A stretch of 37,479 nucleotides of DNA from Deltaproteobacteria bacterium (GCA_019307065.1 JAFDKH010000042.1:1-37479), one strand, 5' to 3'; counted from the stretch's first letter, positions 1-9,139 are shown. Program-made: numbers and translations. Notes: generated by a model from the letters alone, not told the origin.

Positions 1-980
1 CGGATTTCGACTCCATTGTTTACTACCAGCGGATCGACCGCTGCTACTTCCCATTGACCGGCGGCCACGAAAAGATCCAACTCGGCCTGCATGCCCGGCG
101 AGATGTCTCCGAGCAGCTCGCCAAGATCCATACTGCCGACCATCCCGAGCGGGTTGGTCAGGCAATCACCGTTGCCGTCTTCGCAAAAGTCACCGCCGCA
201 GGATGAGCCGCTCGGGCAGCCGTTAGTGTAAAAGTTGCAGGCCAGGCAGACCGCTGAGTCAAGGGCTCCATCGAGAGCGCTGTCGAGTTGGTCGGCCAGC
301 AAGTTGTTGATCGTGCCGGTCAGCAAGCCCAGAATCCAGTTGATTACATCGTCGATGACCCCGCCCAGACCGATGTCGCTCAGAAAGCCCCAGTCGCAGG
401 TGATTTCGTAGTCGTCGCTTTCTAAGGTCATTGAAACGCCGGCTATTTCGAAGGACATCAGGTGATCGTCGGGGTCGATCAGCAGGCGAACGTCGGCATG
501 GACCGGCTTGTTCTGAACGTTGACCGGAATGTCGCAATCGAATGTGCCGTCGAGGGTGATTGTGCCGCTCAGGTTGACCGTAATATCCATGGCCAGAGTG
601 TCCGGGCTGACCGGAGTCATGACGGCGTCGACAATCTCAGCTGTCAGGGTGCAGCCGTTTTCGCAGATCCGCATGTTGATGGTGATACAAATCGGACACC
701 AGCCGAATTCCATCGACTCGTCCATCCGGGGAACATCGAAGGTCAGGCCGCCTTCCATGAACATGGCGATGATGTTGACTAAGTTGTCTTCGATGAAGTC
801 GAAGGCTCCCGGGGTCAGGCGGGCCTGTACGGCATCGTACATCTTGGCGTCCTCGGCAATTGGATCTGCGAGTGGAGTCACACAATCGCAGGTTGTGCCG
901 CCGCAGGCCAGGGCGCCAAGCAGGACCGTCCAGGCCAGAACCAAACGTATGACTGAGCGACGAGATAACGCCTTTTTCAT
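1..980 (-). CDS. Cys-rich lipoprotein, C-terminus beyond window
   Basis: The frame is open from ATG at 980 to the left edge, so only the first 326 residues are seen and the stop lies outside. A GGAGG Shine-Dalgarno stands 6 nt before the ATG. The protein begins MKKALSRRS and has a hydrophobic stretch ending LLGALAC, a lipobox-like site (Cys at about residue 26) that suggests lipoprotein export. The mature part has scattered Cys clusters (TCDC, WCPIC, a Cys-rich stretch around residues 260-280 beginning CLACNF) and a hydrophobic segment around residue 225-245 (VINWILGLLTGTI). I do not recognise a catalytic family. The gene is divergent from the kinase at 1143 with 162 bp between them. Function unknown; lipoprotein call fairly sure, start sure. 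Confidence 0.75.
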   Translation of the reverse strand, partial: MKKALSRRSVIRLVLAWTVLLGALACGGTTCDCVTPLADPIAEDAKMYDAVQARLTPGAFDFIEDNLVNIIAMFMEGGLTFDVPRMDESMEFGWCPICITINMRICENGCTLTAEIVDAVMTPVSPDTLAMDITVNLSGTITLDGTFDCDIPVNVQNKPVHADVRLLIDPDDHLMSFEIAGVSMTLESDDYEITCDWGFLSDIGLGGVIDDVINWILGLLTGTINNLLADQLDSALDGALDSAVCLACNFYTNGCPSGSSCGGDFCEDGNGDCLTNPLGMVGSMDLGELLGDISPGMQAELDLFVAAGQWEVAAVDPLVVNNGVEI

Positions 981-1142
981 GAGCAGCCTCCAATGGGATA
1001 TCGAGCCAAATACACTCTAACACAACTTGAAATATTCGAAAAGCTGTAGACCGTCATAGTCGCTAGATAAAGATCGACTTGCCAAAAGTTTGGAATATTG
1101 GCTAGTTTGACAGCTATTTGAACAGGGTGCTAAGGTGAAATC

Positions 1143-2417
1143 GTGAAGCTGAAACAATGGCTTAGACAGATCTCAAGCAGCGATGATATCTCGGACTGGG
1201 GTCAACGAAAGTTCGTCACCCGAGCCAGGACACTCTTCTATGCCCGCCTGGCTTTTCTATCTATCGGTCTTGGCATTCTCGCCATCCCCCGCTGGGCTCA
1301 GTACTTCGGCACCGAGGGCCAGAGCGCCTTTATCTGGTATTTCGTGATGATCTTTTACAGCGTGGGCAGCTACCTGCTGATCGAGCGCGGCTGGGTCGGC
1401 AAAGCCGCAACATTTACCACCTTGTGCTTTGATCTGATTGTACTAGTCTATATGGTATCCTACTCGGGCGGTCTCAAAAGCCCGGTCTTAATGAGCCAAC
1501 TGCTCTACACAATCTTTTACGCGCTGCTGTTTCCCAATCCATTGGCTATTGTTCCGCCGTTATTAACCCTGCCGGTCGTAGCCAAAATCGATACCGAAAT
1601 ACCGGGCCGGATACTTGAACTCGAAGACATCTTCATGCTGATTTGGTATTCGGCCGTGAACTTCATTGTGGTCTACGTGATTGTATACTTGAACGAGCGC
1701 GAGGATCGTCAACACAACGAGGTCATGGCCTTGCAGGACGACCTCAAACACTTAGCCATAGTTGAAGAACGAAACCGCCTGTCGCGTGAGATTCACGACG
1801 GTCTCGGGGCTTCGCTGTCGAGCTTGATTATCCAGGCGGAATATCTTTACAAACAGGCCAAGGATGAAGAACTCAAAAAGGAAATCAGTGAACTCAAATC
1901 AGTTGCCGAGGAAAGCATCGACGAATTGCGACGTTCAATCTCCATGATGCGGTCGGATTTCGATTTGGTGCCGACCCTGGAAGACTATTGCATGACGGCC
2001 GCCCAGCGTACCGGCGTTGAAATTAGCTTCAAGGTTAATGGCAGCATTCCGCGCCTGGCCGGCAAACTGCAACTGACCACTTTCAGGGTACTCCAAGAAG
2101 CGCTGAATAATATTCGCAAACACGCCCAGGCCAAGAACGTTGAAATAGAGCTGGTTCACATGCACGGAGTCCTTCATCTAGTCGTCAAGGACGACGGGGT
2201 TGGGTTCGACTACCAAGACGATCTGGCTGGACATTATGGTCTGACTAACATGCGTGAGCGGGCCAGGCAGTACAACGGTCAGTTGGGCATTGAAAGCGCC
2301 AAGGGCCAAGGTTGCAAGATTTACTTCATGATTCCTCTAACCGATCCGAAAACCGGAGAATCGTGGCGCGATACTATTAGCGATATCCCGCACCAGCCCG
2401 ACCCCGAAATCTTATAA
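1143..2417 (+). CDS. Membrane sensor histidine kinase, NarL/DesK (HisKA_3) type
   Basis: A 424-residue two-component kinase starting at GTG 1143 (AAGGTG lies 6 nt upstream). The N-terminal half (about residues 30-185) carries five or six membrane segments with almost no extracytoplasmic domain, so the signal is probably sensed in or at the membrane. A short helical linker leads to the dimerisation/phosphoacceptor helix with REIHDGLG, His218, the HisKA_3 signature. The HATPase_c domain follows: N box EALNNIRKHA (319-328), D box DDGVGFD (350-356) and the GHYGLTNMRERA lid region (363-374). The cognate regulator begins 11 bp downstream, so the two form an operon. The stimulus and targets cannot be read from the sequence. 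Confidence 0.93.
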   Translation: MKLKQWLRQISSSDDISDWGQRKFVTRARTLFYARLAFLSIGLGILAIPRWAQYFGTEGQSAFIWYFVMIFYSVGSYLLIERGWVGKAATFTTLCFDLIVLVYMVSYSGGLKSPVLMSQLLYTIFYALLFPNPLAIVPPLLTLPVVAKIDTEIPGRILELEDIFMLIWYSAVNFIVVYVIVYLNEREDRQHNEVMALQDDLKHLAIVEERNRLSREIHDGLGASLSSLIIQAEYLYKQAKDEELKKEISELKSVAEESIDELRRSISMMRSDFDLVPTLEDYCMTAAQRTGVEISFKVNGSIPRLAGKLQLTTFRVLQEALNNIRKHAQAKNVEIELVHMHGVLHLVVKDDGVGFDYQDDLAGHYGLTNMRERARQYNGQLGIESAKGQGCKIYFMIPLTDPKTGESWRDTISDIPHQPDPEIL

Positions 2418-2428
2418 GGGAGAGTAGA

Positions 2429-3079
2429 ATGGAACCTGTCAAAATTTTTGTAGTCGAAGACCAGCCCAAGATTCTCAAGAACCTGATGAAGTTACTCAAC
2501 GGTTTCGACGAGATAAAGGTGATCGGGAATGCCATGTCCGGCGAAGATGCTCTCGAGGGTATCGAGAAAGACAAGCCGGAAGTAATCCTATTAGACCTGG
2601 GACTGCCCCAGATGAGCGGCATAGATGTAACCCGGGAAGTCAAGAAGAAGTATCCAGAAATAGAAATCTTAATCTTTACTATCTTTGACGAAGAAGAAAA
2701 AGTCATGGAGGCTATTCAGGCCGGGGCTTCAGGCTATTTGCTAAAGGGAATGGAAGCCGAAAAAATCGTTGAGGCTATTCGCGAGGTGAAAGACGGGGGC
2801 AGCGTGATTCAGCCAAGCCTGGCCCGATCATTACTGCGTCACTTTCAGAACCCGCCCGCCCAGTTACAAGAAGAAGACTTTCCCAAACTGACCCCGCGTG
2901 AGATAGAAATTTTACAGATTATAGCCAAAGGCCTGTCAAATGCTGAAGCCGGTCGGGTATTGAAAATCAGCCGGGCTACAATTCGGACACATCTCGAACA
3001 TATCTATGCCAAAATGTCTGTATCCAACCGGGTTGAGGCTATTACCGAGGGAATTCGGCAGGGATTGATCGACATCTAA
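2429..3079 (+). CDS. NarL/FixJ-family response regulator
   Basis: A 216-residue regulator with a GGGAG Shine-Dalgarno 7 nt before the ATG. The receiver domain (1-120) has the acidic pocket ED at 10-11, phosphoacceptor Asp56 in LLDLGLP, Thr84 and Lys106, i.e. a complete active site. A linker leads to a LuxR-type helix-turn-helix (about 152-212: LTPREIEILQIIAKGLS, then ISRATIRTHLEHIYAKM). It should be phosphorylated by the kinase encoded directly upstream and then bind DNA as a dimer. It ends back-to-back with the minus-strand gene at 3080: the two stop codons are adjacent. Confidence 0.95.
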   Translation: MEPVKIFVVEDQPKILKNLMKLLNGFDEIKVIGNAMSGEDALEGIEKDKPEVILLDLGLPQMSGIDVTREVKKKYPEIEILIFTIFDEEEKVMEAIQAGASGYLLKGMEAEKIVEAIREVKDGGSVIQPSLARSLLRHFQNPPAQLQEEDFPKLTPREIEILQIIAKGLSNAEAGRVLKISRATIRTHLEHIYAKMSVSNRVEAITEGIRQGLIDI

Positions 3080-3481
3080 CTATTGCGTGTAAGTATCCAG
3101 GCTCTTTGTGATGCTTTCGATAAGCGGTCCGTCGAAAACGATGATCAACTCACCTTCTTTTACCTGGGTTTCGCCTTCGAAGAAGAAGAAGATAGCTTCT
3201 TTGGTTACTTTGCGGAAATAGTATCGCCAAGTCTTCAGTCGTCCAGATTTGTCTTCTTTCTTGTAGGGCTCACCCATCAATTCGAGTACATCTTTGGTGG
3301 TCGAAGTATGTCTTTTCAGGGCAACTACTCGTTCGATGGGGAATTCTCTGCCGACTGTGACTCGGGGAGTATCATCCACGCAAGCTGTGAAAAGGCCGGA
3401 CGAAATGAAGACAGCTGCCAGAAACATAACGAGGCGTTTTTTATTTGTACACGGGCACGGTTCGTAATGTCCGGTTTTCAT
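3080..3481 (-). CDS. BamE/SmpA-like small lipoprotein
   Basis: A 133-residue protein. The start at 3481 has a strong GGAGGAG Shine-Dalgarno; an inner Met (residue 19) would leave no basic N-region. The signal peptide ends LFTAC (Cys34). The mature part reads HTSTTKDVLELMGEP followed by a WRYYF strand and a run of aromatic residues, the helix-GEP-beta pattern of the BamE/SmpA fold, which in other bacteria supports outer-membrane assembly or envelope binding. Whether this is BamE itself is uncertain: no other bam gene is nearby. Named by pattern only. Confidence 0.6.
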   Translation of the reverse strand: MKTGHYEPCPCTNKKRLVMFLAAVFISSGLFTACVDDTPRVTVGREFPIERVVALKRHTSTTKDVLELMGEPYKKEDKSGRLKTWRYYFRKVTKEAIFFFFEGETQVKEGELIIVFDGPLIESITKSLDTYTQ

Positions 3482-3503
3482 CTAGCTCCTCCTCGAGGAA
3501 CAA

Positions 3504-6128
3504 TCAGGGGAACAAGCCGCCATTCACGCGATGACCTGGAGACCTCAATTCAGATGAGCCTACCACAAAACTGTGGGGACGCAAGATCTGGTTGCCATCG
3601 CCATCGACGATCCGGTTCATTGATTCTGATTCAACGGCGGTCGAAGGAACGAAAACTGTGTGAAGTGGTTCGTACGAAAAAAAAGGCTGGCTGCCATAAA
3701 TAACGATGGCTTGGGAACCTGTTCCCAACCAGGTCTGGCTGGTTGCTCCGGCGAAAACCTGAACAGGGAAAAGATCCGGATCGACATTTCCGTTGAAAAG
3801 TAAAATGGCTTCGCCCGAGCCAATTTCGGCTCCGGTCGGCAGAGCCATGAAGCCTCCGCTACTGAATACCATCAGGCCGGATAGATCCAAACGGTAAGGG
3901 CTTTGGTTGATGATTTCGATAAATTGATCACCTAGATCAGCCAGGCCATCCCCGGAGACGTCGATTCCGCCAGGATCGACCAGGACTTCATTGACGAACA
4001 AGTCATTGGGTAAGGGCACTTGGAGTGCCTCGGGAGCAACCGGCTCGACGGCAATCTCTAACAGATAGTCGACTCGATTCAGGTCGCGGGTTTCCACTCT
4101 GATTATCAGAACCTGATCTTGAAGGCGGACAGCATAGCCGGGCAAGGCGGCCAGGAGATCGCCGCCGCGGTCGTCGTTGAAAGCGATTACTTTGCCTTGA
4201 GAGTCGAGCAGGCCAAGGATTGTATTGGGAGTATTTTGACCAAGCGCCCAGCTATTGACGGTCAGTTGTTCGCCCGGGTTTCCGATAATTGAGAAATAGT
4301 CGACAGTATCGGTGCTTTCACCGATTACTTGACCGAGCGAGGCCGTTAAGTACTGAGAACCGCTATTCAACTGTTGAGCGGTTTCGATTGAATCGTTGGC
4401 TTGGTTGTTTTCTTGAACTTCCTGGCCGGCCAGGGGGTTGGCTGAAATATCAATTTGCATGGAGTGACTCTCTTGGCCGCCCCCATACATGTCTTTTACC
4501 AACAGGTGATAAGTTGTGGCGCTAGTCGATACCCACGATAGCTTGGCGCCTTGTTCCGGATGGCTTTTCGAACTGGTTGCCCGGGTAATGATCTCATAAG
4601 ATCCCGGCCCCAGAAGGGCCAAATACGGATAGGCCAGCGAGCCGGCAAGCGGTTTGGCAACCACTTCCAGTTTATGGTTGGTAGCCGTTGAAACCTCGAA
4701 AACTGAAATGGCTCCCTGGCCGGGCAGGGTCCATTCGAATGAATCCGATTCGGGCACGAGCGTTTGTAGTTCTTGTGAGCCGGCCAGCAAGGTAAAGGTT
4801 CGACCTGGCTGGTTACCTGCCAGGCAGGCATCTTCGAGATCTGCTCGATCAAGTACCCGGGCAAATAATGTGTGGCTGCCTAAATTCAAATATTCAATTG
4901 CGGCCGTGTTTGTTTGACCGGATTGACTGACTGCCAGGCTGTCGAGATGACCGGTCGGCGAGCACGAAAAGAGCTCCAGGGCGGGGCTGAAAGTCTGGCT
5001 GGATACTAAGAGTGTGACTACTTCATAATCCGGGTCGGGCAAGCGGTAACTCGAGCCGCCTTGTTCAGGCATTTGTCCTTCGACTGTCCGGTCGTCGGCA
5101 AGGTTCTGGCTGACCTCGAGCTGCAGTTGGATTCGGGCGGTTTTCCCGCCAAGCCCGAGCCCATCGAGCACCAAAACGACGTCAGTGGTCAGACAACCGC
5201 TTAGTTTTGCATCGGGAGAGCTTACGCAATCGAGACGGTTGTCGTTGAAGGTAAGCACACGGCCGCTTCCACTCTCGACCAGGGCCAGGGCCGGATTGGA
5301 CAGTCCCTGGCCGTTGGCCACGATACTTACGAAGGCAAGCTCTTTCGGGCTGAGAGTAAAAGCAGCCAGACGGCCGGGGTCCAGGTCGAGTTCATAGATC
5401 TGCGACTCGAATGTAAGATTTTTAGAAGGTAGCGATATCCTCCTGGTCGTAATCAGGTACCCGAAGTCGGTGCCTCCCCGGCCTGGGGCCCCGGTAAAGT
5501 TGCTGTAATCTTCAACCAGTAAGAGATATTCGCCGCTTTGATAGAAGAAGACTTCCAAATAGGCTCCGATGCCCTCGGCCCGGTCATCGTTCATCCGTTC
5601 GAAAAAAGCGCCGTTAGAGTTTTTGTCCCTGACGATCAGCATAGGGTCGACCAGCGAATCCATTGGGAACGGATCGACGGCGAATGAGATGATCTCGCCG
5701 GCCTGGACTGTGAATCTGAAATAATCGATGTCGGCAGCCGGATCGGGTGAATCGATTAGGCCTTTGGTTTTTCGACCGATCAGCAAATCTTCAGCCGTGA
5801 TCGGATCATCGTTGACGGCCTCGTTTTCGAGCAACCAGACTTCGCTGCAGGCGTTGCCGGTTCCGTCTCCATCAGAATCAAGCTGTTTCGGGTTACTGAT
5901 GTCCGGACAGTTGTCGCACTCGTTGACTACTCCGTCAGCATCGCTATCTTCATCCGAAGCCGAACTACAAGTCGTATCTTCAACAAACGGTTGACAGCTG
6001 TTATCGATGCAGATCATTCCGCCGGGGCATTCAGACCGTCCCTGGCACTGCTGGTCTTCAGAACAACCCGGGCCGGCGACCAGAAATGCTACCAACAAGG
6101 CGAACAAGAGCGAGCAGACAGGCTTCAT
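3504..6128 (-). CDS. Large secreted lipoprotein with PPC-like repeats and C-terminal lamin-tail domain
   Basis: An 874-residue surface protein; AGGAG stands 8 nt before the ATG. The signal peptide ends AGPGC (Cys22). Next come a small Cys-rich module (CQGRSECPGGMICIDNSC, 28-45) and a calcium-type motif DSDADGVVNECDNCPD / DSDGDGTGNAC like thrombospondin type-3 repeats. The long middle has two or more beta-sandwich units of bacterial pre-peptidase C-terminal style (AADIDYFRFTVQAGEIIS; STDTVDYFSIIGNPGEQLTV). The last ~170 residues (FVNEVLVDPGGIDVSGDG, QFIEIINQS) are a lamin-tail domain. No protease or nuclease domain is present, so it is probably an adhesion or matrix protein. It stands alone, 23 bp downstream of the small lipoprotein's start. 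Confidence 0.8.
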   Translation of the reverse strand: MKPVCSLLFALLVAFLVAGPGCSEDQQCQGRSECPGGMICIDNSCQPFVEDTTCSSASDEDSDADGVVNECDNCPDISNPKQLDSDGDGTGNACSEVWLLENEAVNDDPITAEDLLIGRKTKGLIDSPDPAADIDYFRFTVQAGEIISFAVDPFPMDSLVDPMLIVRDKNSNGAFFERMNDDRAEGIGAYLEVFFYQSGEYLLLVEDYSNFTGAPGRGGTDFGYLITTRRISLPSKNLTFESQIYELDLDPGRLAAFTLSPKELAFVSIVANGQGLSNPALALVESGSGRVLTFNDNRLDCVSSPDAKLSGCLTTDVVLVLDGLGLGGKTARIQLQLEVSQNLADDRTVEGQMPEQGGSSYRLPDPDYEVVTLLVSSQTFSPALELFSCSPTGHLDSLAVSQSGQTNTAAIEYLNLGSHTLFARVLDRADLEDACLAGNQPGRTFTLLAGSQELQTLVPESDSFEWTLPGQGAISVFEVSTATNHKLEVVAKPLAGSLAYPYLALLGPGSYEIITRATSSKSHPEQGAKLSWVSTSATTYHLLVKDMYGGGQESHSMQIDISANPLAGQEVQENNQANDSIETAQQLNSGSQYLTASLGQVIGESTDTVDYFSIIGNPGEQLTVNSWALGQNTPNTILGLLDSQGKVIAFNDDRGGDLLAALPGYAVRLQDQVLIIRVETRDLNRVDYLLEIAVEPVAPEALQVPLPNDLFVNEVLVDPGGIDVSGDGLADLGDQFIEIINQSPYRLDLSGLMVFSSGGFMALPTGAEIGSGEAILLFNGNVDPDLFPVQVFAGATSQTWLGTGSQAIVIYGSQPFFSYEPLHTVFVPSTAVESESMNRIVDGDGNQILRPHSFVVGSSELRSPGHRVNGGLFP

Positions 6129-6233
6129 CGGGATTTCTCCTGCATAGGTTCAATATAATGCTAATAGGTAATAAGGGCTGGAGTGTCAATTGTCTTGATC
6201 TTGGCAGGCCCGCACAAATACACTAGCTGTGTC

Positions 6234-6239
6234 TATAAT
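6234..6239 (+). promoter_or_regulatory. Perfect -10 hexamer (TATAAT) for the universal stress gene
   Basis: TATAAT lies 20 bp before the ATG at 6259, which would place transcription start near 6246. No good -35 is seen at 17 bp. The box lies downstream of the possible GTG at 6229, which argues against that earlier start. Confidence 0.4.
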
Positions 6240-6258
6240 ATCTGCTTCAGGGAAAACG

Positions 6259-6729
6259 ATGGGATTATTCAAGCGAATTTTGGTTGCGATTGATTTTTCT
6301 GACTTCAGCCAGGAAGCCATTCGAATTTCATCCGGGTTAGCGAATGCCTTTGGCGGTGAAGTGCTGGTTCTACATGTTTGCAAGACACACCGAGCGGTCG
6401 ACCCGACCTTGTTGGCTGCCCGCAGTAAGGCTGTAAATTCGATGCTCGAACTGCAAAAAGAAATGGCCAAAGAAGCCTCCAAGCGGCTCGAGGAATGGAT
6501 CGGATATCTTCAGTGGGGGACGGCCGAGGTCAAGACTGAAGTTGCTAGCGGGGCGCCCTATAAAGTAATCACCAACAGGGCCAAGGAGATTGGCGCCGAT
6601 TTGATTGTTATGGGTTCGTATGGACGGTCTGGTTTTGCGCGCATGTTGATCGGGTCGACCACTGAAAAAGTCGTGCGCAAAGCGACCTGCCCGGTCTTGT
6701 CGGTCAATCTTCCCGCGTTAGCTAAATAA
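6259..6729 (+). CDS. Universal stress protein (UspA family)
   Basis: A 156-residue cytosolic protein of usual Usp length. The start chosen is ATG 6259 (MGLFKRILVAIDFSDFS) with AGGGAAA upstream; the GTG at 6229 adds ten residues that do not fit the family and overlaps a TATAAT box. The fold's first strand is ILVAIDFSDFS and the ATP-binding motif G-x2-G-x9-G-S is present as GSYGRSGFARMLIGST, followed by VRKATCPVLSV. These features mark the ATP-binding subclass, which typically accumulates during starvation or stress. Its stop abuts the convergent TPR gene's stop at 6730. Confidence 0.93.
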   Translation: MGLFKRILVAIDFSDFSQEAIRISSGLANAFGGEVLVLHVCKTHRAVDPTLLAARSKAVNSMLELQKEMAKEASKRLEEWIGYLQWGTAEVKTEVASGAPYKVITNRAKEIGADLIVMGSYGRSGFARMLIGSTTEKVVRKATCPVLSVNLPALAK

Positions 6730-7827
6730 TTACCTGAGTTTCTTTAAGATTTCCCGGCAGGCGGCCGCATATGTACCGCCGGCACCAAGCTTGAGACAGT
6801 TGCCGCAGAATTCCTTGGCCTGGTCGCGGCCTTCCTTTTTTTCGAGATTGATGTTTCCGGCGATCAAACAATGCGGAACGGCATAGGTAGGATCGAACTT
6901 CAATCCGCTCTTGAGAATGTTGAGAAACTCACTGTGGCGGTTCTTACTGGCGTAGACTTTTGCCAGGATAACGCAAGTCTCGGCGGCCAGGCGGCCTTCG
7001 CCGGCCGTGCTCAGGCCGCGAATGGCCAGCTCGCATTGGGCCTGGGCTTTGTCGATATCCGGTTTGGGTTGTTTCATCAGCGCGTCGCACAGTTTACGAT
7101 GTCCGGTCGCTTCGGTGTCTTCGAATTTGATGGCTTCTTTGTAATATTGTTTGGCCTTTTTGAAGTTTTTCTCGCCCAAATATGCGTCGCCAATCAGATT
7201 AGAAGCCAGGCCGCTCTCGGCGTCCATTTCTTGCACGCGCATCGCTCGCGACCGAGTGCCTTCGTAATCTCTCAGGGCCAGGTATATCGCGGCTTCTTCC
7301 AGTGCAAAATCGGGTCGTGAACCGTCTATGCGCAGGGCCCGCCCGATTGCTTCTTTGGCACCTTTGAGCTTTCTCTGCCTGCGCATCTCACGCGCGCCGA
7401 CAAACTGGAAGAGTGCCTTGCCGGCTTGTTTTTTCAGCAGAGCGTTCAGGGCATTCATGCCTGCTTTTTTTGTTTTGCGATTGCGATTACGAACCTTGAG
7501 GACTACGTCGATCAGCTCAGCCAGCGCTTTTTCCGGCTCGGAGGCATCGGCTTCGTGTTTTTCTTTGAATTTCTTGAGAATGTTTCCGGCGACTGTATTC
7601 TTGCCCAGAGTATCGCCCCAGATAATCGCCAGAATTCCTCTGTAGAGCAGGGCGCGGGTGTGATCGCGGTCAGATTGCAGGGCCCGGTTGAAAGCCTGGG
7701 TAGCTTCTCGATACATCGAACGCCGAATAGCGTACAATCCCAAGCCGACCAATGCCCGAATCTCAGTTTGAGCGGCACCTTCGAGCAAATGATCTTTGGC
7801 CTCGGCCAGATCTCCTTTTTTCACCAT
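6730..7827 (-). CDS. TPR protein, C-terminal part of a frameshifted gene
   Basis: Starts at ATG 7827 (MVKKGDLAEAKDHLLEGA), 365 residues, built almost entirely of TPR helices (for example LGLYAIRRSMYREATQAFNRAL, SNLIGDAYLGEKNFKKAKQYYKEAI). It is in the +1 frame relative to the TPR protein at 7763-8854, which overlaps it by 65 bp. Removing one base from the A6 run (7816-7821 on the other strand) fuses the two frames into one continuous TPR protein of about 700 residues. AGAGGG 9 nt before the ATG could also let it be made separately by coupled translation. TPRs act as protein-protein scaffolds; the partner is unknown. Confidence 0.75.
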   Translation of the reverse strand: MVKKGDLAEAKDHLLEGAAQTEIRALVGLGLYAIRRSMYREATQAFNRALQSDRDHTRALLYRGILAIIWGDTLGKNTVAGNILKKFKEKHEADASEPEKALAELIDVVLKVRNRNRKTKKAGMNALNALLKKQAGKALFQFVGAREMRRQRKLKGAKEAIGRALRIDGSRPDFALEEAAIYLALRDYEGTRSRAMRVQEMDAESGLASNLIGDAYLGEKNFKKAKQYYKEAIKFEDTEATGHRKLCDALMKQPKPDIDKAQAQCELAIRGLSTAGEGRLAAETCVILAKVYASKNRHSEFLNILKSGLKFDPTYAVPHCLIAGNINLEKKEGRDQAKEFCGNCLKLGAGGTYAAACREILKKLR

Positions 7828-8854
7828 GACGCATGCCCTCTTGATACAGATCTTTAGAACCGCCGAACTCGCCCATCAGGACAGCACAGATAAAGGCGCC
7901 GCGACCCAGGGCATCGAGGTGGTTTTTTTCCAGCTTGAAAACGGCCCGGTAATGTACGAGTGCTTTGGTGTAGCCAGTGTAAGAATCTTGATTGAATAGC
8001 GGCTTGCCTTTTTCTAGATGCTCGTTGATTTCCTTTTGTTTCAATCCGGCTTGCCAGGTGTAGATCACATAAATAATCAAGGCGATTGCCAGGGCACCGC
8101 CCATGTACATGGTGTACTTGAGGCTCTTTTTGTGGGGTTTCTTGTCGCGTTCTTCCATCTCCTGGAAGATGTCGGCGATTCGTTTCTTTTTTGGCCCCGG
8201 TTGGCGGCGAGGTCGCGGAGCCGGTACTTCAGGGCGACGAGTAGGTGCGACCGCTGGCATCGAGCGCTCGGTGTCACGTTCGTCGGATGGTGGAATTGCG
8301 CCCGGCTCGCCCGGATCTGTCCGGGGAGCCACTACCGGCATGCCTTTCTCGGTCGGTCGTTCAGAAGGTGGAGTTTCGTCAGTCTGGGGGGCCTGGGTTG
8401 TAACCGGAGCAGGTTCGGGTTGAACCGGAGCGGAACGCGGGGTGTAGTCGATCCCAATCTTTAAAAGAGCGTTACGGGCGTCTTGAAATTCGGGGTTGAG
8501 ATCCAGTGCTTTTTTCAAGAAATCGACGCCGTTTTCTTCCTTGCCGAGTTTGAGATGCACGTTGCCCATCAGGTAATGCGCTTCAGCGTGCTCGGGAGAC
8601 AATTTTAACAGATTAGTCAATTCGTCAATGGCTTTCTGATGCTTGGCTTGGTCGGTATAAATCCGAGCCATTATCAGACGACCAGTCGGTAGTTCGGGAT
8701 GAGCCTTGATACCTTTCTTGCATACGACCATGGCTTCGACGAACCTACCCGCGCCGAGATAAGCCTCGGCCAGAGGTATGAAAGCCTCTGAATTTGGGTT
8801 TGTCGCGAACTCGTATTCTAGTTGTGCAAGATCGCCAAAAGAGGTGCTCGTCAT
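7763..8854 (-). CDS. TPR membrane protein, N-terminal part of a frameshifted gene
   Basis: A 363-residue frame from ATG 8854 (GGAG 9 nt upstream). Residues 22-130 are three TPR units (FIPLAEAYLGAGRFVEAMVVCKKGI and following). Residues 138-240 are a Pro/Glu-rich disordered linker with two similar blocks (SERPTEKGMPVVAP and DERDTERSMPAVAP). A single membrane helix (about 246-266, YTMYMGGALAIALIIYVIYTW) follows a basic cluster, so the N-terminus is cytoplasmic and the C-terminal TPRs periplasmic. The last ~20 residues (GEKRRSGRGQRSFARRCRSN) look like out-of-frame sequence after the A6 run. The pattern of cytoplasmic TPR, linker, membrane helix and periplasmic TPR is typical of delta-proteobacterial gliding or envelope scaffolds. 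Confidence 0.78.
   Translation of the reverse strand: MTSTSFGDLAQLEYEFATNPNSEAFIPLAEAYLGAGRFVEAMVVCKKGIKAHPELPTGRLIMARIYTDQAKHQKAIDELTNLLKLSPEHAEAHYLMGNVHLKLGKEENGVDFLKKALDLNPEFQDARNALLKIGIDYTPRSAPVQPEPAPVTTQAPQTDETPPSERPTEKGMPVVAPRTDPGEPGAIPPSDERDTERSMPAVAPTRRPEVPAPRPRRQPGPKKKRIADIFQEMEERDKKPHKKSLKYTMYMGGALAIALIIYVIYTWQAGLKQKEINEHLEKGKPLFNQDSYTGYTKALVHYRAVFKLEKNHLDALGRGAFICAVLMGEFGGSKDLYQEGMRHGEKRRSGRGQRSFARRCRSN
7816..7821 (-). other. Frameshift point in an A6 run
   Basis: Read on the minus strand this is GGTGAAAAAAGGAG. Losing one A gives ...HGEKGDLAEAK..., joining the upstream and downstream TPR frames without a break. It may be a true mutation, a sequencing or assembly slip, or transcriptional slippage. 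Confidence 0.7.
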
Positions 8855-9075
8855 ATATGTAGCTCCAGATTAGACCCAACCTCGCATTTTAGCATTCATG
8901 CTAAAAAAATCCACCATTCAGCAACAATTCTATTACTCGCCAACCGAAAATTACGACTATCGCAATCTTTTGGGCATGTCAAACGAAATTCAAACAATAT
9001 TAGGTAGCTGTCTCCATAGCAGGTAGCTGTCTACATGGTCGAACAGACCAAGCCGGCCAACAAAAGTTTTTTATG

Positions 9076-9103
9076 TTGCATCCGGCAAACAAATAGATAC
9101 AAT
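9076..9103 (+). promoter_or_regulatory. Putative sigma-70 promoter
   Basis: TTGCAT (9076-9081), 16 bp, TACAAT (9098-9103), giving a start near 9110 and a ~30 nt leader before GTG 9140. The rest of the 285-bp gap 8855-9139 shows only a 16-bp direct repeat (9002-9017 and 9021-9036, one mismatch). Confidence 0.4.
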
Positions 9104-9139
9104 GAAAACAAATGACGCACTGCGCAAGGGAGGAATAAA

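Noticed and set aside
6229..6258. Earlier GTG start for the universal stress protein
   Set aside because: It overlaps a perfect TATAAT box, lacks a Shine-Dalgarno and adds residues outside the family.
7763..7827. Programmed -1 ribosomal frameshift at the A6 run
   Set aside because: Moving from the upstream to the downstream TPR frame needs a +1 shift; a -1 slip on the A run gives the third frame.
9002..9036. Operator made of two AGGTAGCTGTCT repeats
   Set aside because: A 16-bp direct repeat with one mismatch, but it lies well upstream of the promoter at 9076 and no regulator is linked to it; too little to call.
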